Of a stretch of 64,000 nucleotides of DNA, positions 17,961 to 26,509 are shown piece after piece (positions within the stretch are counted from its first letter, which is position 1; every line of letters starts with the position of its first letter). The translations under genes were made by a program, and so were the position numbers. The DNA comes from Commensalibacter intestini A911 (GTDB taxonomy: Bacteria; Pseudomonadota; Alphaproteobacteria; Acetobacterales; Acetobacteraceae): NCBI RefSeq assembly GCF_000231445.1, contig NZ_AGFR01000003.1:186001-250000 (forward strand), in the 5' to 3' direction. The notes beneath the pieces are model-generated. The model saw nothing but the letters and a program-made list of their open reading frames with translations, did no database searches and had not been told where the DNA came from.

Positions 17961-18026
17961 TGCAACCTTTTCTTGAAACTTGTTTCTTAATTTAAAAAAG
18001 GATTGTGATGAAATCAAGGAGAAAGT

Positions 18027-18758
18027 ATGTCTATTATCATTGAACCTATTCCATGCTTTGAAACAAACTATGTCTGGTTAATATATGATGAAGTATATAA
18101 AAACGCAGTCGTTGTTGATCCAGGAGATGCTAAATCTGTATTACAAGTCTTAGAAGAGAAACAACTTTCTTTGAAAACGATACTGATTACTCATTTTCAT
18201 AATGATCATATCGGAGGAATTGGAGAATTAAAAAGCACTTTTCAGTGTGAAGTAGTTGCTCCAGAAAAAGAGGCTGCACATATTCCGGATGTGGATAGAT
18301 TTCTTCATGAAGGGGATTATGTTTCTTTAGGAAATATTGGTAAAGCACAAGTGTTAGAAACTCCTGGGCATACATTAGGTTCTATCTGTTATTATCTTTC
18401 TGATTTAAAGGTCGTTTTTACAGGGGATACTTTATTTAGTTTAGGGTGTGGCCGTTTATTTGAAGGCTCTCCTGCGATGATGTATCACAGCTTAAATCGT
18501 CTTGCGACTTTACCAGATGAAACAATGGTATATTGTGCGCATGAATATACGTTGGATAATGGGCGTTTTGCGACTTCTGTTTTACCAAATTATCAACCTT
18601 TAAAAAATAGATTAGAGCAAGTTAAACAATTGCGACAAAATCATTTGCCAACATTACCAGTTTCTTTGGGAGAAGAGAAAAAAACAAATCCTTTTTTATT
18701 GGCAAAGAATGTAACTGAATTTACAGATTATCGAAAAGCAAAAGATCATTTTGCGTAA
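18027..18758 (+). CDS. gloB: Hydroxyacylglutathione hydrolase (glyoxalase II)
   Basis: GloB hydrolyses S-lactoylglutathione to D-lactate and glutathione, the second step of methylglyoxal detoxification. The 243-residue metallo-beta-lactamase-fold protein has the binuclear metal motif THFHNDHIGG (about 52-61), the later GHT and TGDTLF motifs, and CAHEYTLDNGRFA near residue 172, which is characteristic of glyoxalase II. AAGGAG precedes the ATG. Its stop overlaps the end of the convergent DUF2125-like gene by 13 nt. Confidence 0.93.
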   Translation: MSIIIEPIPCFETNYVWLIYDEVYKNAVVVDPGDAKSVLQVLEEKQLSLKTILITHFHNDHIGGIGELKSTFQCEVVAPEKEAAHIPDVDRFLHEGDYVSLGNIGKAQVLETPGHTLGSICYYLSDLKVVFTGDTLFSLGCGRLFEGSPAMMYHSLNRLATLPDETMVYCAHEYTLDNGRFATSVLPNYQPLKNRLEQVKQLRQNHLPTLPVSLGEEKKTNPFLLAKNVTEFTDYRKAKDHFA

Positions 18759-19807
18759 GTTTGCATAAGTGTTTTCAGTGTGCCATACAAGTTTTCTTGT
18801 AAGGGGAGAGTTCCTAAATAAAAGTCTCCTTCACGAATTAAGAGAGTAAAATTGAGTTGAGAAGGAAGAGGGGTTTTTATTAACTCCTCTTTTAGTTTTT
18901 GACAGCAAGTTGATGGAATGAGTTCTTGGTAAATTGTTTGATTTACACCGTTCAAATGTACAGTTAACTCTCCAGTTGGGATAATTTGGGGGTAGGGAAT
19001 ATATAGTTTTCCTGAAACATTTGCTGATAGATTATTGGCTGAAAAATTAGCTTTTTGAATTAATAACTTATATAAATTATTTGATGTGTTTCGAGGATTG
19101 TTTTTTTGTATTAGTGCTGCTTGGAATTTAATATGTTTGAGCTGTTGAGGAGGGAGTGCAACTAAGTTAATCATTACTTTATGAATATTAATTTTTGAGA
19201 AGGCAAGACTATTATTCGTTTGTTCTAAATTATTATTCCAATATAAATTTGCTGTTATTTTTGTTAATTGTAGAGACTGAAGCGTCCCTGAGGATTTAGT
19301 GTTGTTGGTATAAAATGTCTCATCGCATTGTAATGCAAAAGATTTATTTATACGATTGTCTATTAAAGGTAAGTAAATTTGCCATGGTTTTCCATGAATT
19401 TGAAGGCACGTAGTCGAGTTTTTATCATTACAAAAAAGCTGGTCACCGTCAATTTGAATAACAATACTTAGAGGGTGCCATAAAGAATATGTAATTTTCG
19501 CCTCTTTTGCTTGCCAGAAAAATTGTATTGTCGTATCTAAATTATTCTTTTGTAATATCGGGTATATTATAGTGAGATATGGCCATACTTCCCATGATGA
19601 ATGAGATATAGACTGGAATTTTAAAGAGATATTTTGTTTTTGTAAAAAAGATTGTTGTCTTTCTAAAAACATAGAAATTTTTTGTTGTAAAAAATGATTA
19701 ATAGAACAATACGCTATGGTTAAACTCAAAGCAGAAATTAATAAAAAAAAGAAACTTTTATGTGTTTTCTTTTTGTGGGTAAATAAATATCTGGAACGTT
19801 TAAACAT
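18746..19807 (-). CDS. Probable DUF2125-like anchored periplasmic protein
   Basis: This 353-residue protein has a basic N-terminus with His/Lys clusters and one membrane helix (FFFLLISALSLTIAY, about residues 20-40). A beta-rich, probably periplasmic body follows. The stretch FFWQAKEAKITYSLWHP near residue 125 recalls the conserved Trp-rich part of alphaproteobacterial DUF2125 proteins, but I cannot confirm this. ATG 19807 is chosen because the upstream GTG at 19861 has no ribosome binding site. The function is unknown. Confidence 0.55.
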   Translation of the reverse strand: MFKRSRYLFTHKKKTHKSFFFLLISALSLTIAYCSINHFLQQKISMFLERQQSFLQKQNISLKFQSISHSSWEVWPYLTIIYPILQKNNLDTTIQFFWQAKEAKITYSLWHPLSIVIQIDGDQLFCNDKNSTTCLQIHGKPWQIYLPLIDNRINKSFALQCDETFYTNNTKSSGTLQSLQLTKITANLYWNNNLEQTNNSLAFSKINIHKVMINLVALPPQQLKHIKFQAALIQKNNPRNTSNNLYKLLIQKANFSANNLSANVSGKLYIPYPQIIPTGELTVHLNGVNQTIYQELIPSTCCQKLKEELIKTPLPSQLNFTLLIREGDFYLGTLPLQENLYGTLKTLMQTYAK

Positions 19808-20009
19808 AGTATATCCAAGTATCTTTATATAAAATTTAGAGTTGATGTTTAAAACATCCACAAGATAGATTCGTTAAAAATCAAGAAAAAAAATAAATAT
19901 TTTTTTGTTTGACTGTTGCAAAAACATAGGAAAGTCAACTTGTGTAGAGAATCTATTAAAACTGCCAACGAATCTAGTTATAAAGTTTTTTTTAAAAAAG
20001 CCCACCAAG

Positions 20010-20018
20010 TTATCCACA
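20010..20018 (+). other. Isolated perfect DnaA box
   Basis: TTATCCACA lies between plsC and the DUF2125-like gene, next to an AT-rich tract at about 19870-19925. Weaker 7-of-9 matches lie at 19854-19862 and near 19941. One exact box in 64 kb of AT-rich DNA is expected by chance, so this is only a weak hint of a replication or DnaA-regulated site. Confidence 0.25.
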
Positions 20019-20028
20019 GGGTTGTGAA

Positions 20029-20724
20029 CTACGATTCCACCTTCCTCCAACTGCGCTCTATGGCAGCTAAAGTTTCTTTGCGGTTGCTGGTATCGACAAT
20101 CGGGGGATGAATAGTGATGTGGATGGTTCCTGGATATTTGAAAAAAGAATTTCTTGGCCAACAATATCCAGAGTCGATACTAACAGGCACAATTTTTAAA
20201 TTAAGTTGATTGGCAATGGCCACGGTTCCTGCATGTAATTTTACTTTTTCACCAACAGCTGTGCGAGTACCTTCTGGGAAAATGATAATTTGTCTGAAAT
20301 CATCAATGGCTTTTTGGCAATCTTGAATTAAGCTCTTAAGTGCTTTAACACCACCTTGTCGATCTAAAGGGATCATCCCTGCCAATAATAACATTGGACC
20401 AACCAAAGGAATACGCGTTAATTCACGCTTCATAATATATGCAGGGCGTTCCAATAAGTTCATCCATACGAACGTATCAAAGGCTGATTGGTGCTGTGAT
20501 GCGATTAAGAAAGAATGTTCTTGTGGTAAATTTTCTTTGCCAATAACTTGGGTTGAGATTTTACAAATTTTTTCTAACCCTTTTAAAGAAAGTCGTGTCC
20601 ATAATTGCGCATAAGATAGTGCATGTTTTTTCGCGATAAACCGAATACCCAAAGCAGCGATTCCCATGATAAAGGTCAGTGAAAAAAAATAGATTGCAAA
20701 AGAAACAGAGCGTATGAAAGTCAT
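20029..20724 (-). CDS. plsC: 1-acyl-sn-glycerol-3-phosphate acyltransferase
   Basis: PlsC acylates lysophosphatidic acid to phosphatidic acid at the inner membrane. The 231-residue protein has one or two N-terminal membrane segments, the catalytic HQSAFDT motif (HX4D) near residue 78, the FPEGTR motif near residue 148 and the later VPVSIDSG segment. These are the standard acyltransferase motifs. It lies 17 nt downstream of the YdcF-like gene in the ftsEX run. Confidence 0.93.
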   Translation of the reverse strand: MTFIRSVSFAIYFFSLTFIMGIAALGIRFIAKKHALSYAQLWTRLSLKGLEKICKISTQVIGKENLPQEHSFLIASQHQSAFDTFVWMNLLERPAYIMKRELTRIPLVGPMLLLAGMIPLDRQGGVKALKSLIQDCQKAIDDFRQIIIFPEGTRTAVGEKVKLHAGTVAIANQLNLKIVPVSIDSGYCWPRNSFFKYPGTIHITIHPPIVDTSNRKETLAAIERSWRKVES

Positions 20725-20741
20725 AAGAAATCAGCTTTTAT

Positions 20742-21365
20742 TTATGGAATGTTTTTAAGTAAGTCTTCTTTAGGGCGGGTTGTATGAATTAATCCCGTAT
20801 AAGCCGCAATAAATTTATTATATTCAAGAAATAACAACCTTATAGAATGTAGGTGTGATAAAGTTTCTTGTTTATCACTACGAGAGACATACGGGTAAAT
20901 ATCAACATTATCAAGCAAAGATTGTATTTCTACAATGGCACGGCGAATATGATAGCTAGAGGTGACAACAATCAGTGAGTCTAGGTGGTGATAATGCACC
21001 CATGCGGCAGTTTCAACAGCGTTTCCCATGGTAGAGGTTGCATTATGCCCCAATGTAATATGATTTCGATTTGATTGAGTCAGTTTAATAGATGAGACTC
21101 TTTCAATATCTTGTAAGGTTGTTGTTGGTTGGACTCCAGAAATCAAAAGGTATTTCCCATGATTGGATTGTAACAATTGAATAGCGGTATCAATTCGTTT
21201 TGCTCCTCCAGTCAAGACAACGATTCCTTGGGCTGTAGGGGTAGGTGGATAGTAGGTTAATGTATCGATGACGAATAGAACGAAACCACCACTCCATGCG
21301 AGGAAAGTGGTTAACATTCCCCATAATAGTAAAATCCATTTTGATTTGGAGCGTGGTTTATCCAT
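20742..21365 (-). CDS. YdcF/DUF218-family membrane protein
   Basis: This 207-residue protein has an N-terminal membrane helix (WILLLWGMLTTFLAW) and a DUF218 domain like YdcF, SanA and ElyC. It shows the family segments GIVVLTGGAKRIDTAIQLL, YLLISGVQ and VVTSSYHIRRA. ElyC and SanA affect envelope integrity and lipid-linked sugar carrier use in E. coli, but the reaction is not settled. It lies between ftsX (3 nt) and plsC in an envelope-related run, consistent with an envelope role. Confidence 0.82.
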   Translation of the reverse strand: MDKPRSKSKWILLLWGMLTTFLAWSGGFVLFVIDTLTYYPPTPTAQGIVVLTGGAKRIDTAIQLLQSNHGKYLLISGVQPTTTLQDIERVSSIKLTQSNRNHITLGHNATSTMGNAVETAAWVHYHHLDSLIVVTSSYHIRRAIVEIQSLLDNVDIYPYVSRSDKQETLSHLHSIRLLFLEYNKFIAAYTGLIHTTRPKEDLLKNIP

Positions 21366-21368
21366 ATT

Positions 21369-22319
21369 TTACGTTAAATTCCGTAACCAAACATAAACGA
21401 TTCCAGTGGTTGTAATCCATCCGATAAAATAGTTGCATATTGGTAGAAAAATAAAAAGAACAAAAAGTTGAAATGGGGTAGTAATTAAAAAGTAAAACCA
21501 ACTGGCGTTGGACAAGGATTGCCAATTTGGATCGCTACTAAATGGCAAACAAAGATAGGTTAAAAATAATAACAATGGGATTGAAAAAAAACTTCCTATC
21601 GCTCCACCAATGCAAGCAAGGTAAGCACTTCTTTTGGCAAATCGGAATGCAATGTAAAAATCTGATGCACCAAGATTATGAAGAATTTCGATGGTTTGTC
21701 GACATTGCATTAACCCAGTTCTCGTTGCTAGTGCAATGACTGCTGCTGCAACAGAAATCACAATGGCTAATGCAAGAAAAGCGCTAGTTTGTAGACTGTT
21801 TGCTAAGGTGTTTAATCGTTGATTCCAAAAATTACTTTGTTCAATAGAAATATCAGGAACAATTTGCCTAAGGGATTTTTGCATAGTTTCTGATAAAGGA
21901 GGATTGTTTTTTAAGTGCAACTCTATAACTGCGGGAATAGGCAGTGCAAATGCTTGAACACTTTCATGTAACCAAGGAGCTAGCAATTCATCGATTTCTT
22001 TATCTGTCATTTGATGAAAAGAATCTAACTCTTTAGAAGTGGATAATAGGGCTGTAACGAGTTGTATCTTCGTTTGATTAGCAAGTGTTGAAGCTATTTT
22101 ATCATTAGAGGGAGATGGATCATTCGGCATCGGAATTTGCAAAATAACCGTAGAGGCAGCTCCAGCACTCCAACGTTGAGCAAGCTGTTGACTGGCATAA
22201 GCACCAGCAATGGATAAGGCTGCAAGAAAAGTCATTGCTGCAACAAGAGGTATGAGGAATTCTCCAGGTAAAGCTCGATGCAGTTTTAGACCATCAGATG
22301 TTTTATATTTAAACAGCAT
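21369..22319 (-). CDS. ftsX: Cell division ABC transporter permease-like protein FtsX
   Basis: FtsX is the membrane partner of FtsE. Together they transmit ATP hydrolysis to periplasmic murein hydrolases at the septum. The 316-residue protein has the FtsX layout: a cytoplasmic N-terminus, a first membrane helix at about residues 25-50, a periplasmic loop of about 120 residues, then three membrane helices in the C-terminal half with TRTGLMQCRQTIEILHNLGAS between helices 2 and 3. Its start overlaps the ftsE end by 11 nt. Confidence 0.92.
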   Translation of the reverse strand: MLFKYKTSDGLKLHRALPGEFLIPLVAAMTFLAALSIAGAYASQQLAQRWSAGAASTVILQIPMPNDPSPSNDKIASTLANQTKIQLVTALLSTSKELDSFHQMTDKEIDELLAPWLHESVQAFALPIPAVIELHLKNNPPLSETMQKSLRQIVPDISIEQSNFWNQRLNTLANSLQTSAFLALAIVISVAAAVIALATRTGLMQCRQTIEILHNLGASDFYIAFRFAKRSAYLACIGGAIGSFFSIPLLLFLTYLCLPFSSDPNWQSLSNASWFYFLITTPFQLFVLFIFLPICNYFIGWITTTGIVYVWLRNLT

Positions 22320-22974
22320 TATTTACCCATAATCGTCCATTTTCCAATTTCAAGCGTGTAGCAGGGAATTGGCGAATTAATGCGTCATTGTGTGTTGCCA
22401 TAATGATTGTGCATCCCAGATCGTTTAAATCATAAAAGAGATCCATTAGCCGTTTAACTTGGTAATCATCTAATGCGTTAGTAGGTTCATCAGCAAGAAG
22501 TAAATCTGGTCTATGAATCACAGCACGAGCAATCGCAACACGTTGTTGTTCACCGCCTGATAATGTTTTTGGATAAGTATATTGTTTATGCTCTAATCCA
22601 ATCCAATCCAAAATACGTGCTGTCCAGCGTTGAACTGTTGTTTCATCAGCATTTTGTAAACGTAGAGGTAAAGCGATATTATCAAAAACAGTTAAATTAG
22701 GTATCAGTCTAAAATCTTGATAGACAATACCAATACGTTGTTTTAAACGACAAATAGTAGATCTGCGTGCATGATTGGTGGGAGTATCTAGAATAGTTAC
22801 TAGTCCTGTATTAGATTTTTTTTCTAGATGTAACAGACGTAATAGAGTAGATTTTCCAACACCAGATGGGCCTGTTAACCAGCAAAATCCACCTTGAGGA
22901 ATATGTAAATCTACATTATCCAAAAGGGTAACATCATTTTTATAGTTTAAACTTACACCATCGAGTTGAATCAT
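22309..22974 (-). CDS. ftsE: Cell division ATP-binding protein FtsE
   Basis: FtsE is the ABC ATPase of the FtsEX divisome complex. The 221-residue protein has Walker A GPSGVGKST (about 35-43), a Q-loop at VYQDFRL, the signature LSGGEQQRVAIARA, Walker B LLLADEPT and the switch His in MATHND. The length and the ALDDYQVKRLMDLF region fit FtsE rather than a general transporter ATPase. The gene order ftsE-ftsX is conserved widely. Confidence 0.95.
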   Translation of the reverse strand: MIQLDGVSLNYKNDVTLLDNVDLHIPQGGFCWLTGPSGVGKSTLLRLLHLEKKSNTGLVTILDTPTNHARRSTICRLKQRIGIVYQDFRLIPNLTVFDNIALPLRLQNADETTVQRWTARILDWIGLEHKQYTYPKTLSGGEQQRVAIARAVIHRPDLLLADEPTNALDDYQVKRLMDLFYDLNDLGCTIIMATHNDALIRQFPATRLKLENGRLWVNNAV

Positions 22975-23036
22975 TCGTTACGCTTCACGTCTTTCCTGTA
23001 TTGAATATAAATTTAGTAAAAGAGTAACTTATTTTT

Positions 23037-23471
23037 TTAAAGTCGTCTTCCTAAAAAAGCAGTAATGGTTGCGCAAAGTGCGGTTAAAGCGATTAGCAAT
23101 AGCCCATCAAAAATTAGAGAGGATGCAGAGATTGTGTGGCCAGCAACAGTTAGAGAGGTTGGAATAAGATCTGTTCCACGTCCCACCATGTCACGTATTT
23201 GTGGATCAGAGGCATCTACCATGCCAACGGCAGAATGTGCCAAACTGGGCAAAATTTTCCAAATAATTCCAATTATTAATAAAAGAGGAGCGAAGATTTC
23301 AGCAACTTGTTGGATAAAGAAAAAAGCAAAGTGACACACCGCCCAAACGATTGTCAGAATCATTTTAAACAAAGGATTTTCTTGAAAACTGTTTCTGTTT
23401 GTATGGTGCTCTTGTTGAACCGAGGTTGTTAGTCGTTCGTTAGTGCGTGTAGTATCTGTTGGTATATTCAC
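23037..23471 (-). CDS. Unknown small membrane protein upstream of ftsE
   Basis: I do not recognise this 144-residue protein. Residues 1-30 are polar (Thr, Asn and Gln rich). Hydrophobic segments lie at about 37-55 and 58-75, a Gly/Asp-rich loop at about 78-105, and a last hydrophobic segment at about 115-138 ending in GRRL. The start is GTG at 23471, with GAGGA 8 nt upstream. It lies 62 nt before ftsE on the same strand, so it could be co-transcribed with the division genes. Confidence 0.7.
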   Translation of the reverse strand: MNIPTDTTRTNERLTTSVQQEHHTNRNSFQENPLFKMILTIVWAVCHFAFFFIQQVAEIFAPLLLIIGIIWKILPSLAHSAVGMVDASDPQIRDMVGRGTDLIPTSLTVAGHTISASSLIFDGLLLIALTALCATITAFLGRRL

Positions 23472-23743
23472 GAAATAATCCTCAAATAGGGAATGAATTT
23501 AGGACTGATTATCATTCTGTTCGGAGTAATATGCAAGATCATAAAAAGCAATAATTTTTATATTTTTGTTTTGATAATATCAATTTTGTTTATTTAATGA
23601 GAAAGATAAGGTTTATATCTTAATCGTTTTTTAAGAGATTGTTTAATGTAAGCGTTAAATTATCATTTGATAAAAAACTATATTCATATAAAAATATTGT
23701 AACTTATAAGAACGTTCTTAAAGAAATGCGAGGAATAACAAGC

Positions 23744-25330
23744 ATGGGTGCGTTACCAGCTGTTTTAATTGTGGATGATGATCCTCTGGTTTTGCATGCG
23801 TTAAAGCAGATTTTGGAAGGGCAGTTTTCTGTAAAAATTACGGAATCTCCGCATTGTGCTTTGGACATGATCAAAAGAGGAGTGCATTTTTCAGCAATTT
23901 TATATAATTACTGTATGCCTTCGATGTATGGAAATGTTTTTTTTGCTCGTGTTAGGAATATTACCGTTGCAACACGTATTTTATTAGCCTCTAAAGATCG
24001 CACAGATTTTTTGATTTCTGCTCTTAATCAAGGAGGGATATCTTTTTTTATTTCAAAGCCCTTTGATCCATTTACAGTTAAAGAAATTGTACAGCGCGCA
24101 GTATTACGTTCTGAATATCGTCGGCAGCTTAGGCATGAGCAACTTTTGTTGCAAGGATTATTAGATCACTTACCTTATGGGTTGGCCTTTAAAGATGAGC
24201 AAGGTAAATTTACCAGAATGAATGAGTTGGCGGCAACACGTAGAGGGTTAACCGTTCAGGAATGTTTGGGAAAAACCGAAGAAGAGATTGAGCCTTCTTT
24301 TAAACCAGAAGAGTTAATAGCTTTTAAGCAGAGGCTTCAAAAAGAAGAACGTTTTGTTGCTACTTTAGAAGTTCCTGCACACGCCTCTCATGAAGAGGCA
24401 CAATGGTTTGTGATTACGAGATTATTGCTGGGAAGAGCAAAAGGAGAAGTCGCTCGTCCTTCTGTTATTATGGAGTTGGATATTACTGAACAGAAAAATC
24501 TTGAAGCAAAGTTGCAGCAAGCTGAAAAGCTACAAGCTTTAGGAACGATGGCAGGTAGTATTGCACATGATTTTAATAATCTTTTAACGACAATAATGGG
24601 GTCGTTGGAGTTGTCAGAGCAAATGTTAGCTGTAGAGCATCTGGCAGATAAACAAGTGACCTCTATAAAAAGATTACTTGTCAACGCGTTAGCCGCGGCT
24701 CAGAAAGGGTCGGTTTTAACAGAAAGATTATTAAGTTTTAGTCGCCGAAAGAAGCTTGCGTTGCAAGAGGTTGATGTGGTGAAGCAACTGCAAGAAAATT
24801 ATGAATTATTGTCTCAAACGCTATCTATGCGACATGCTTCTCGTTCAAAAGGTATTAAAGGTGCAGGTATCAAAGAAAGTATTTATTTAGATGTAAAATA
24901 TCAGATTTCTACAGGTGCTTTCGTAAAAACAGATCCTTCACAGCTAGAGTTGGCAGTTATGAATTTATGTATTAACTCGTCTGATGCTATGCCACATGGC
25001 GGAAAAATTATGGTGATTGTTCATAAAGAAACTGTCTCAGAGGGATCTAATCATAATAGCCAGCTTTCCTTTGGGGAATATGTTGTGGTAACCGTTAAAG
25101 ACGAAGGTGAAGGAATGTCTGCAGAAACGATTGCTCATATTTTTGAACCTTTTTTTACAACCAAAGAAGTTGGTTGGGGAACTGGTTTAGGGTTAGCAAT
25201 GGTTTATGGTTTTGCCCAGCAATCTGGTGGTGATATTATGGTTAAGAGTCAACTTGGTGTTGGGACAGCAATTAGTATTTATTTACCTATTTTAAATCAA
25301 AAAAATAACGCATTATATCAAGATATATAG
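23744..25330 (+). CDS. Sensor histidine kinase with pseudo-receiver and PAS domains
   Basis: This 528-residue soluble kinase has no membrane segments. Residues 5-120 form a receiver-like domain with acidic pocket DDD (11-13) and a Lys in ISKPF, but the phosphoacceptor position is Asn55 (YNYCMP), so it probably cannot be phosphorylated. A PAS domain follows at about 140-255. The HisKA domain has the phosphoacceptor His in IAHDFNN near residue 278. The HATPase domain has an N box NLCINSSDAMP, a G1 box DEGEGM, FEPFFTTK, and G2 WGTGLGLAM. I chose ATG 23744 because GAGGAA lies 8 nt upstream. The response regulator at 25485 is the likely partner. Confidence 0.87.
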   Translation: MGALPAVLIVDDDPLVLHALKQILEGQFSVKITESPHCALDMIKRGVHFSAILYNYCMPSMYGNVFFARVRNITVATRILLASKDRTDFLISALNQGGISFFISKPFDPFTVKEIVQRAVLRSEYRRQLRHEQLLLQGLLDHLPYGLAFKDEQGKFTRMNELAATRRGLTVQECLGKTEEEIEPSFKPEELIAFKQRLQKEERFVATLEVPAHASHEEAQWFVITRLLLGRAKGEVARPSVIMELDITEQKNLEAKLQQAEKLQALGTMAGSIAHDFNNLLTTIMGSLELSEQMLAVEHLADKQVTSIKRLLVNALAAAQKGSVLTERLLSFSRRKKLALQEVDVVKQLQENYELLSQTLSMRHASRSKGIKGAGIKESIYLDVKYQISTGAFVKTDPSQLELAVMNLCINSSDAMPHGGKIMVIVHKETVSEGSNHNSQLSFGEYVVVTVKDEGEGMSAETIAHIFEPFFTTKEVGWGTGLGLAMVYGFAQQSGGDIMVKSQLGVGTAISIYLPILNQKNNALYQDI

Positions 25331-25484
25331 CTACTGAAAAAGTGACTGTATATATAATATTATTGTGTTGATTTTGTAGATTTTTTATCCAAAATGATAC
25401 AGGTTAATATTTTGAATTGGATTAAGATAAAGATGATTTCCGTTGCGGTTACGCTTTCTCTTCAGAATTACAAGGGTTAGAATT

Positions 25485-25877
25485 ATGAATGAAGAAAAAG
25501 ATAAAAGCAAAAAATTAATTTTAGTGGTTGAAGATGACTCTGTTTTGCGTCCATTGTTGGTGGAGTTGCTTAATGAAATGGAGTATAATGTTCTCGTGGC
25601 AGAAGATGGGCAGCAAGCATTATCTTTGCTGCAAGACTTGAATGATAAGCAAAATAATATAGATTTATTACTGACGGATATTGGGCTTCCAGGTATGAAT
25701 GGAAATGATCTGGCTAAAACAGCCCGAGAAATGTGGCCCAATCTGTCAATATTATTCATTACAGGTTATTCTCATGGTGTTGGTAAATTACCAATAGATG
25801 ATAATATTAAACTGATTACAAAGCCTTTTTCTCTGGGCGTTTTGACGAAGAGAGTTGAAGAGCTCGTCGCCAGATAA
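25485..25877 (+). CDS. Single-domain response regulator
   Basis: This 130-residue protein is a receiver domain with no output domain. The acidic pocket (E16, D17, D18), phosphoacceptor D65 (LLLTDIGLPGMNG), switch Thr (FITGYS) and Lys in ITKPF are all present, so it should be phosphorylatable. It lies about 150 nt downstream of the kinase with the pseudo-receiver, suggesting that phosphoryl transfer goes to this separate protein. ATG 25485 is preceded by AAGGG. A TTG at 25443 in the same frame is unlikely. Confidence 0.88.
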   Translation: MNEEKDKSKKLILVVEDDSVLRPLLVELLNEMEYNVLVAEDGQQALSLLQDLNDKQNNIDLLLTDIGLPGMNGNDLAKTAREMWPNLSILFITGYSHGVGKLPIDDNIKLITKPFSLGVLTKRVEELVAR

Positions 25878-25925
25878 TAAAAAGGTAAGTCAGACTATTT
25901 TTAATAAAAAGGCTATTTAATATAC

Positions 25926-26504
25926 ATGCAAAATCATATTTCATCTCCACATGATCCCGTTCAATGGCATGGGACAACTATTTTATGCGTGCGTCGAGAT
26001 GGTCAAGTAACCATTGCTGGTGATGGCCAAGTCACATTAGGACATACTGTTGTCAAAGGAAATGCAAAGAAAGTCAGAAGAATAGGCGCTGGTGGTAATA
26101 TTCTTGCTGGATTTGCTGGTGCAACGGCTGATGCATTTACGTTGCTAGAAAGATTAGAAAAAAAATTGGAGCGTTACCCCAATCAATTAGAGCGTGCTTG
26201 TGTAGAGTTGGCTCAAGATTGGCGTACAGATCGTTATTTGCGCAGATTAGAAGCAATGTTGTTGGTCGCCGATCACACACATTCTTATACATTAACAGGA
26301 AATGGGGATGTATTAGAACCAGAAGATGGCGTCGTAGCCATTGGTTCAGGTGGAAATTATGCGTTAGCTGCTGCTCGTGCTTTGTTGGGAGTGGATGGGT
26401 TAACTTCCGAAGAAATAGCACGTCGTGCAATGAAAATTGCTGGTGATATTTGTATTTATACGAATTCCTCCCTTACCGTAGAGACATTGTCAGCTAAAGG
26501 TTAA
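25926..26504 (+). CDS. hslV: ATP-dependent protease subunit HslV
   Basis: HslV is the threonine peptidase of the HslUV (ClpQY) heat-shock protease. The 192-residue protein has a 16-residue propeptide ending in HG, after which Thr17 (TTILCV) becomes the catalytic N-terminus. The motifs AGDGQVTLG and [15 protein letters not shown] are typical. Its stop overlaps the first possible ATG of hslU. This is a standard hslV-hslU pair. Confidence 0.97.
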   Translation: MQNHISSPHDPVQWHGTTILCVRRDGQVTIAGDGQVTLGHTVVKGNAKKVRRIGAGGNILAGFAGATADAFTLLERLEKKLERYPNQLERACVELAQDWRTDRYLRRLEAMLLVADHTHSYTLTGNGDVLEPEDGVVAIGSGGNYALAAARALLGVDGLTSEEIARRAMKIAGDICIYTNSSLTVETLSAKG

Positions 26505-26509
26505 TGATT

